From: Campylobacteraceae bacterium
GTDB taxonomy: Bacteria; Campylobacterota; Campylobacteria; Campylobacterales; Sulfurovaceae
Assembly (NCBI GenBank): GCA_027023145.1
Contig: JALVWV010000326.1
Coordinates: 1-22,299 of the forward strand
Reading direction: 5' to 3'
DNA: 22,299 bases
The position numbers and the translations under genes were made by a program. Shown here piece by piece: positions 13,861 through 20,419 of this stretch. How positions within the stretch are numbered: the first letter of the stretch is position 1; the number at the start of each line of letters is the position of its first letter. A model generated the notes under the pieces. It saw only the letters and a list, made by a program, of their open reading frames with translations. It had not been told where the DNA came from and searched no databases.

Positions 13861-14648
13861 TGCGAAAATATACCCCAAAAGACAATGTACAGGGCAAAGC
13901 CAAGTACACCGACCGGTTCTGGGTTGCACCGCGTGTGCCACGTGAGTCATTTGATACAGATAGTCATTTTTCCGCTGTGCACAAAGCCATGAGCGAAGCG
14001 GTTGACGTGTTGGATGCGTACGTGGAACTGGGTCAACTCGTGATCCATATCCGCCCCGAGGATAACATCGCAGCGCTCGAAGTCCTTAAAAACAGATGCG
14101 ATTATGCTATGTGCTCCGAGCTGAGCGCGATCGATTATCTCGCACAGGATGGGGAGTTTGAGATCTTTTACCAGATGCTCAATCTCAAAAAAGCTAAGCG
14201 TACCCGTATCCTGACACGTATCAAAGAGAACCAAGCCATTGAGAGCATCGTTCCTCTCTACGCTATGGCCAACTTCGCTGAGCGGGAGATGTACGATATG
14301 TTTGGCATCACCGTCAACAACCACCCCTACCTCAAGCGGATTATCATGCCCGATGACTGGGTGGGACATCCCCTGCGCAAAACATATCCGCTCCAGGGGG
14401 ACGAGCATGCCGCCTGGTACGAAGTGGATAAGATCTTCGGCAAAGAACATCGCGACGTGATCGGTCCGGAAAACCGAGATCCGGGGCGCATCGACCGTTA
14501 CGATTCCCAGCGCTTCTCCCGTGTGGGGTATGAAGTGCCGTTTGGTGCCCAGGAGGCTGAGAGTGAGACGGAACAACCGATCGAGTACAGTAAGCAGATA
14601 CTGGTCGACTATACCACGGGCTCCGAAGTCCTGGATACACGAAAGTAG
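13860..14648 (+). CDS. nuoC: NADH-quinone oxidoreductase subunit C
   Basis: This hydrophilic subunit of the connecting arm carries no cofactor. The 262-residue product has the family core ELSAIDYLAQDGEFEIFYQML and the signature PLYAMANFAEREMYDMFGI ... HPYLKRIIMPDDWVGHPLRKTYPLQG. It is a stand-alone NuoC, not fused to NuoD. A roughly 60-residue C-terminal extension beyond YPLQG is rich in acidic residues, as in related Campylobacterota. Start codon overlaps the nuoB stop. Confidence 0.95.
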   Translation: MRKYTPKDNVQGKAKYTDRFWVAPRVPRESFDTDSHFSAVHKAMSEAVDVLDAYVELGQLVIHIRPEDNIAALEVLKNRCDYAMCSELSAIDYLAQDGEFEIFYQMLNLKKAKRTRILTRIKENQAIESIVPLYAMANFAEREMYDMFGITVNNHPYLKRIIMPDDWVGHPLRKTYPLQGDEHAAWYEVDKIFGKEHRDVIGPENRDPGRIDRYDSQRFSRVGYEVPFGAQEAESETEQPIEYSKQILVDYTTGSEVLDTRK

Positions 14649-14656
14649 GAGGGGTT

Positions 14657-15883
14657 ATGCAGCAGCCAAATAAACTGAAACCGTTTTTTGAAAACCTCAA
14701 TTTCGAGCGGGATGACAACACCATGGTGATCAACTTTGGTCCCCAGCACCCCTCGGCACACGGTCAGCTTCGCCTGATTTTGGAGCTTGAAGGGGAAAAG
14801 GTGGTCAAAGCCCACCCCGATATCGGCTATCTCCACCGTGGAGTCGAGAAAATGGCCGAAAACATGATTTACAATGAGTTTCTTCCCACCACGGATCGCC
14901 TTGACTACATCGCCTCGACATCGAACAACTATGCGTTTGCTCTCTCGGTAGAGAGACTGATCGGGTTGGAAGTGCCCCGTCGGGCGCAAGTGATCCGGAC
15001 GATGCTTCTGGAGCTTAACCGAATCATGTCACACCTCTTCTTCCTTGCAACGCACGCGCTGGATGTCGGGGCGATGTCGATCTTCTTGTATGCCTTCCGG
15101 GAGCGGGAGTTTGCGATGGATCTGGTCGAAGACTATTGTGGGGCACGTCTGACACACTCAGCTGTGCGGATCGGGGGAGTTCCTCTCGACCTCCCGGCTG
15201 GATGGCTGGAGCAGCTCAGTACCTACATTGATAAGCTTCCCGATCAGATCAAGCTCTACGAAGATCTTCTGACGGAGAACCGTATTTGGAAGATGCGTCT
15301 CGAAGATGTAGGGGTTGTCACACCCGAAGATGCCCTCAGCTGGGGCTGCACCGGTATCCTGTTGCGTGGATCGGGCATTCAGTACGATGTTCGCAAAGAA
15401 GAACCGTATGAACTCTATGCTGAACTGGACTTTGACATCCCCGTCAGCGATCGCAACGACAGTTACGGTCGCTACCGCCTCTACATGGAGGAGATGAAAG
15501 AATCGATCAAAATTCTTCGCCAGCTCATCCCCATGTACCGCAAGAGTGAGCCGCAAATCATGGCGCACAATCCTAGATACATCTCCGCCCCCAAGGAGGA
15601 GATCATGACGCAGAACTATGCGCTGATGCAGCACTTTGTTCTCGTCACTCAGGGGATGCGCCCACCCAAAGGCACCGTGTACGCCCCGACCGAATCCCCC
15701 AAAGGGGAGTTGGGCTTCTTTATCCGTTCTGAGGGTGAGCCCTATGCGTACCGACTCAAAGTCCGGGCACCCAGCTTTTTCCACACGGGAATTCTGCAAC
15801 ACATCCTCCCCGGTACCTACCTTGCGGATGTGGTTGCCATCATCGGAAATACCAACATCGTCTTCGGCGAAGTTGACCGCTAA
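14657..15883 (+). CDS. nuoD: NADH-quinone oxidoreductase subunit D
   Basis: This 49-kDa-type subunit forms the quinone pocket with NuoB. The 408-residue length is standard. It shows FGPQHPSAHGQLRL (His at 31 and 35), YLHRGVEKMAE and PTTDRLDY (Tyr84, matching the quinone-binding Tyr), GARLTHSAVRIGGV and the C-terminal LPGTYLADVVAIIGNTNIVFGEVDR, where the family ends. AGGAGG precedes the ATG, 8 nt after nuoC. Confidence 0.97.
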   Translation: MQQPNKLKPFFENLNFERDDNTMVINFGPQHPSAHGQLRLILELEGEKVVKAHPDIGYLHRGVEKMAENMIYNEFLPTTDRLDYIASTSNNYAFALSVERLIGLEVPRRAQVIRTMLLELNRIMSHLFFLATHALDVGAMSIFLYAFREREFAMDLVEDYCGARLTHSAVRIGGVPLDLPAGWLEQLSTYIDKLPDQIKLYEDLLTENRIWKMRLEDVGVVTPEDALSWGCTGILLRGSGIQYDVRKEEPYELYAELDFDIPVSDRNDSYGRYRLYMEEMKESIKILRQLIPMYRKSEPQIMAHNPRYISAPKEEIMTQNYALMQHFVLVTQGMRPPKGTVYAPTESPKGELGFFIRSEGEPYAYRLKVRAPSFFHTGILQHILPGTYLADVVAIIGNTNIVFGEVDR

Positions 15884-15895
15884 AAAGGAGTCCAG

Positions 15896-16129
15896 ATGAA
15901 ACGATACGATTTACGCCATCTTCATGATGATTTTTACGACCGAATGGTTGAGCTGATCGATACCGGTCTCCGTACCGAAGAGGTGGGGATCTTCCTTTTT
16001 GAAGTGGGAGATTTCTCTGCGATCCAGAAGAGTGCTGATGTGGTCAAAAAACACGGCCACGAGCTGATGAATTCGCTCAAGTTCAACGAAGTGGACTGGA
16101 CGATCGTCGTCAAGAAAAAGGTCGCCTGA
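15896..16129 (+). CDS. Small NuoE-position protein (Campylobacterota type, no Fe-S ligands)
   Basis: A 77-residue soluble protein lying where nuoE normally sits, behind AAAAGGAG. It has no cysteine, so it cannot carry the N1a [2Fe-2S] cluster of true NuoE, and shows no thioredoxin-fold signature. The sequence is mixed alpha/beta (YDRMVELIDTGLRTEEVGIFLFEVGDF ... NSLKFNEVDWTIVVKKK). In Campylobacter and Helicobacter small unrelated proteins occupy the nuoE and nuoF positions, and the Campylobacter jejuni complex uses flavodoxin rather than NADH. This product most likely fits that group. It probably anchors the alternative input module, but that is inference. Confidence 0.8.
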   Translation: MKRYDLRHLHDDFYDRMVELIDTGLRTEEVGIFLFEVGDFSAIQKSADVVKKHGHELMNSLKFNEVDWTIVVKKKVA

Positions 16130-18138
16130 TGAGTCACGTGGTTTTCTCGACGTGGCGCGGTGAGCAGATCGACAACCGGGGCAAAGATCCCGAAGAGTAT
16201 GTCGCATCGGCTTACAGCCTGCCCGAAGAGTATACCGCCGATACTCGATCCAAAGCATTTGTCGGCTGGGACGGTGTCGCGATCTTCGAAGAGGAGATTG
16301 ATGCCGTACGTCTGGCAACCGAATACGCCGCGCAGTATCAGAAGTATTCTGAAGCGTGCGGACGGTGTGCACCGGGTCGCTGGGGCGGGCGGATACTCTA
16401 CGACTTGTTGGACAAGATTGCACGTGGCGAAGGGGCGTTTGAGGACATCGAACACTTACGGGAAGTGAGCCAGACAATGATGCTTACGTCCAAATGTGAG
16501 ATCGGACGTACTGTCCCCAAGCCGATCCTCGATCTGATGGATCACTACAAAGAGCAGTTTGATGCGTGCATCCTCGAGCAGAAACAATCGATCCATTACG
16601 ATGCCGACAAAACATACATCGCCAAAGTGACAGCCCCCTGTACCGATGCCTGCCCTTCCCATGTCGATATCCCGGCGTACATCGAAGGGGTACGGGACAT
16701 GCAGTTTGCCGATTCGCTTCAGGCAACCCGTCAGACGATGCCGTTGGCACATACCTGCGGGCGCGTCTGTCCCCACCCCTGCGAAACGGCCTGCCGTCGC
16801 ACCAACCTCGACGAGCCCATTTCGATCATGGAGCTCAAGCGCCTCGGAGCCGACTATGAGACCGATCACGGATTGGGGTATCTCCATCCACAGGAACCCA
16901 AACCGCTGCGTAATGACGGGAAAAAGGTAGCCATCATTGGTGCTGGTCCTGCTGGATTGACCGCTGCGTATTACCTCGCATTGGAGGGGATCAAGGTTGA
17001 CATCTTCGAAGAGTTGCCTGTTCTTGGAGGCGAAGTGGCTGTCGGGGTTCCCCAGTACCGCATGCCTGTGGAGAAATACAACAAAGATATCGAACTGGTC
17101 ACCTCTATGGAGGCGGTCACGGTGCATACCAACCATCGGGTTGATGCCGAACGACTCAAAGAGATCGATGCTCAGTACGATGCCACGCTTCTGGCCTTTG
17201 GAACCCGTCTCTCCAAAAAAGTCCGTGCCGACAATGAGCGCCCCGAAATCAAAGGCTACTGGGGGGCGATCGATATGCTCGATCGTGTCAATCTCTGGAC
17301 CAAATACGGTATCGGCTCTCCTGCGTCCGAAGAGCTCAAAGGCAAAACCGTCGTCTGTGTCGGAGGGGGCTTTACTTCGATGGACGTCGTCCGCTGCGCC
17401 GTGCGTGAAGGAGCCAAAAAAGTGATCATGCTCTACCGCCGGGATGAAAAGACCATTATCCGTAACACAACCTACGAGGAGTACCACGAAGCGGTCGAAG
17501 AAGGGGTGGAGTTTATCTTTCATTCTGCCGTCGAAAAGATTGTAGATGAAGATGACGTTCTCAAAAGCCTCAAAATTAACAAATTTGAACTGGTTCCCGA
17601 CCCCGATGGCGGCCGGCCTCAGCTGGTCAAGATCGAGGATGGCGATTTTGAGATCGAGACCGACTTTTTGATCCCCGCCGTTTCGCAGGCAGCCGATCTG
17701 CAGATCCTGCCTGAAGAGTGGGATATCAAACTCACCAGTTGGAATACGATCCTGACCAATGGCAAAGATTACATGACCTCTCGTCCCGGTTTGTTTGGAG
17801 CGGGGGACTGCGAGTACGGGCCGATGACGATTGTCAATGCCGTGGGTCAGGCCAAGCGGGCAGCCTCGGTTATCAGTCGCTACATTTATGATGGAGAGGT
17901 GAGCCTCACCGATGAAGAGATCATGGAAGATCACCTCCAGAAACTCAAAGTGTACGACAAAAACGAAACCATCACGGGTTGGATGCCTGGTCTTCCGCGT
18001 CAGGTGAGCGAGAAGCTCGAGACCGATGAACGCAAGACCAACAACAAAGAGGTCAATCTTGGTTTCACCGGCGAAGAGGCGATTGCCGAAGCAGAGCGCT
18101 GCATGCGGTGTTATTATATTTCGATGGTGGCGGTGTGA
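16129..18138 (+). CDS. Alternative NuoF: truncated NuoF C-terminal domain fused to a GltD/NfnB-like FAD-NAD(P) flavoprotein
   Basis: The 669-residue protein has two parts. Residues about 70-148 (SEACGRC ... RWGGRILYDLLDKIARGEG ... LTSKCEIGRTVPKPILDLM) match the N3-cluster domain at the NuoF C-terminus, but the FMN/NADH Rossmann domain of NuoF is absent. Three of the four N3 ligands remain (C77, C80, C123); the third is Gly83. Residues about 160-669 are GltD/dihydropyrimidine-dehydrogenase-like: cysteine groups C171/C175 and C210/C214/C218/C222 for Fe-S clusters, an FAD site VAIIGAGPAGLTAAYYLA (267-284), an NAD(P) site VVCVGGGFTSMDVV with YRR (436-438) suggesting NADPH, and LFGAGDCEYGPMTIVNAVGQA. 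The C-terminal CMRC is left from a ferredoxin-like end. It starts on the last base of the preceding stop and likely delivers electrons to NuoG. Confidence 0.88.
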   Translation: MSHVVFSTWRGEQIDNRGKDPEEYVASAYSLPEEYTADTRSKAFVGWDGVAIFEEEIDAVRLATEYAAQYQKYSEACGRCAPGRWGGRILYDLLDKIARGEGAFEDIEHLREVSQTMMLTSKCEIGRTVPKPILDLMDHYKEQFDACILEQKQSIHYDADKTYIAKVTAPCTDACPSHVDIPAYIEGVRDMQFADSLQATRQTMPLAHTCGRVCPHPCETACRRTNLDEPISIMELKRLGADYETDHGLGYLHPQEPKPLRNDGKKVAIIGAGPAGLTAAYYLALEGIKVDIFEELPVLGGEVAVGVPQYRMPVEKYNKDIELVTSMEAVTVHTNHRVDAERLKEIDAQYDATLLAFGTRLSKKVRADNERPEIKGYWGAIDMLDRVNLWTKYGIGSPASEELKGKTVVCVGGGFTSMDVVRCAVREGAKKVIMLYRRDEKTIIRNTTYEEYHEAVEEGVEFIFHSAVEKIVDEDDVLKSLKINKFELVPDPDGGRPQLVKIEDGDFEIETDFLIPAVSQAADLQILPEEWDIKLTSWNTILTNGKDYMTSRPGLFGAGDCEYGPMTIVNAVGQAKRAASVISRYIYDGEVSLTDEEIMEDHLQKLKVYDKNETITGWMPGLPRQVSEKLETDERKTNNKEVNLGFTGEEAIAEAERCMRCYYISMVAV

Positions 18139-18139
18139 T

Positions 18140-20419
18140 ATGAGCATACGAGAACCTAACAAAACCATTACCGTAACGATCGATGGTCAAGAGTGCCGAG
18201 GGGAATGGGGACAAACAATCCTCCAGGTCGCACGCGCCAATGACATTTATATCCCCACCATGTGTTATCTCTCCAAAGTCGAGCCCATCGCCTCCTGCCG
18301 GATGTGCGTGGTGGAAGTCGAAAACGTTGAGGGGATGATCCTCTCCTGTCAGGAGAAAGCCATCGACGGCGCGGTCATCACCACCAACTCCGATGACCTC
18401 TACCGTGAGCGACAGAATATCACCAAACTTTACGATGTTAACCACCCCCTCGAGTGCGGGGTGTGTGACAAAAGTGGGGAGTGCGATCTGCAAGGCAAGA
18501 CGATAGAATTTGGTGTCGATCAGCAAACGTTCACCGCCCGGGATCAGCACCGTCCGGTGCAAGACTGGGGATTTATCTCCTACGATCCGTCGCTGTGTAT
18601 CCTCTGCGAAAAGTGCGTTCGCGTCTGCAACGAAGTGGTCGGGGACGAAGCCCTCCAGATCAGTGTCGGCGGGTACAAGTCCACCATCATCAACACCAAA
18701 CTTGACCAGCAGTGTGCCGAATGCGGTGAGTGCATGGCGGTCTGTCCGGTGGGTGCTCTGGCGAGTACCGATTTCAAATACACCGCCAACGCCTGGGAGA
18801 TGACCCGGATTCCGGCCAGCTGTGCCCACTGCTCCAGTGGATGTCAGCTCTATTATGAAGTGAAGCATGAGAGCATTGATAATGCACAGGAGAAGATTTA
18901 CCGGGTGACCAATGAATCGGAATTCAGTTCATTGTGTGGTGCCGGGCGGTTTGCCTTTGACTATGCCAATCAAGCGGCAACACAGGATGCGACGGCCTTC
19001 GATCGCGCCGTTGCGGCTCTCAAGCAAGCCGATACCATCCGCTTCTCGGCGACGATCACCAACGAAGAGGCGCTGCTGCTGGAGCAATTCCGCGCTGCCC
19101 ACGATGTCAAGCTGGTGTGCGACGATGCCTATGGGTATCAGCGTTTCCTGAATGCCTACCGTGAGGTGAGCGGCACTACCCTCTACAATGCTTCGCTGGA
19201 TGAGGTAGCCCATTCCCGTGCGATTGTTGTTCTTGGAACCCGCATCTACGACGACAACCCCATGGTCAAGTATCACATGGCGATGGCGAGCAAACGTCAT
19301 CAGGCACGCATCGCCTACTTCCACCCGATGGAAGATGCCCGCATGCAGAACCTCGTCACCCAATTTGTCAAATACGAAGTGGGGAGTGAAGAGGGTGTAG
19401 CCGCGCTGTTAGCCGCGACACTGCTGAAAGGCAAAGTGCTTCCCGAAGCGTTGCAATCGGTCATCGACGAACTGGACATCGGCAACCTGAGTGCCGAGAG
19501 CAATGTTGGCGAAGAGGAGCTCGATGCATTGGCACTGTCGCTGTGGAAAAAAGAAGGATTTACCCTCATCGTTGGTGCCGACCTCTACAACCACCCCGAG
19601 GCCGAAAGCATCGCCCGCTGGATTGCTGCGATCGAAAAATACGGAGAGTTCAATGTCCTCATTGTCCCCCCAGCGACCAACGCGCGAGGTGTGGCCGAAA
19701 TCTGTACTCTCAGTGAGATGACCGAAGGGTACACAGTGGGGTACAATGCTCCGGGTGATTTTGTCCTCTCGGCTCTGGGAGATGGAGACCTCGATATGCC
19801 AGCACTCAATCAGCAGGAGGGAACTTTCACGACCGTTGACCAGCGGGTGGTTCCGACCCATCCGGCACTCCCATATGGCGGATACACCCTCAACGCTCTG
19901 ACCAATGCCTTTGGAATCGGCAGCCGCCACACGATCGATCAGACCATCCACCTTCCAGAGGACAAAGGGTTTAGACCGGTGGCGTTTGATGATTTGCCCG
20001 ACTACTTCGATGCGGTGGGTCATGAACACCGAGGATATTGTCTTGAGGCGCAGTCGTGCCCGGTAAATGAAGCGTATACCGAGCCGGAGGATCTTCCCAC
20101 ATACGATGGAGTGCTGGTTTACCGTTGCAATGAAGGCAATGCCTTTTCTCCATTTACGGCACGAAGTGCCCGAGAGTCGGAGAAAGCCATCCTTAAAGGC
20201 TCAGCTCAATTTGCGGCTGCCGCAAAGCTTCAGGAGGGTCAAACGATCCGTTTTGAGCAGGACGGTGTGTCGTATGAGCGTGTGTTTCATATCGATACGA
20301 CGCTCAAAGGCACGGTGGCGATTCACCCCACCTGGGACAGGGGATTAAGTGCTTTTGCGCTATCCTCTTATCGATTTGCCCACCTGAAATTTGAAACGAC
20401 AGGGAACGACGATGAGTAA
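18140..20419 (+). CDS. nuoG: NADH-quinone oxidoreductase subunit G, first copy
   Basis: This 759-residue Fe-S subunit relays electrons toward NuoI and NuoB. Cysteine sets are complete: [2Fe-2S] N1b C42, C53, C56, C70; His-ligated N5 H102, C106, C109, C115; two ferredoxin-type sets C153/156/159/163 and C192/195/198/202; and N7 C228, C231, C235, C266. Usual NuoG proteins keep only part of the second ferredoxin-like set; a full set is the pattern of formate dehydrogenase/[FeFe]-hydrogenase relatives. After residue 270 comes a molybdopterin-oxidoreductase-like domain without an obvious catalytic Cys/Sec. The ATG at 18140 lies one base after the nuoF-like stop; the frame extends upstream but that part overlaps nuoF and shows no homology. 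The second nuoG starts inside its last 8 bases. Confidence 0.93.
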   Translation: MSIREPNKTITVTIDGQECRGEWGQTILQVARANDIYIPTMCYLSKVEPIASCRMCVVEVENVEGMILSCQEKAIDGAVITTNSDDLYRERQNITKLYDVNHPLECGVCDKSGECDLQGKTIEFGVDQQTFTARDQHRPVQDWGFISYDPSLCILCEKCVRVCNEVVGDEALQISVGGYKSTIINTKLDQQCAECGECMAVCPVGALASTDFKYTANAWEMTRIPASCAHCSSGCQLYYEVKHESIDNAQEKIYRVTNESEFSSLCGAGRFAFDYANQAATQDATAFDRAVAALKQADTIRFSATITNEEALLLEQFRAAHDVKLVCDDAYGYQRFLNAYREVSGTTLYNASLDEVAHSRAIVVLGTRIYDDNPMVKYHMAMASKRHQARIAYFHPMEDARMQNLVTQFVKYEVGSEEGVAALLAATLLKGKVLPEALQSVIDELDIGNLSAESNVGEEELDALALSLWKKEGFTLIVGADLYNHPEAESIARWIAAIEKYGEFNVLIVPPATNARGVAEICTLSEMTEGYTVGYNAPGDFVLSALGDGDLDMPALNQQEGTFTTVDQRVVPTHPALPYGGYTLNALTNAFGIGSRHTIDQTIHLPEDKGFRPVAFDDLPDYFDAVGHEHRGYCLEAQSCPVNEAYTEPEDLPTYDGVLVYRCNEGNAFSPFTARSARESEKAILKGSAQFAAAAKLQEGQTIRFEQDGVSYERVFHIDTTLKGTVAIHPTWDRGLSAFALSSYRFAHLKFETTGNDDE

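Noticed and set aside
16456..18168. 570-codon open frame on the minus strand opposite the nuoF-like gene
   Set aside because: It is a shadow of a strongly conserved plus-strand gene, produced by its codon bias; its protein has no recognisable motif or ribosome site.
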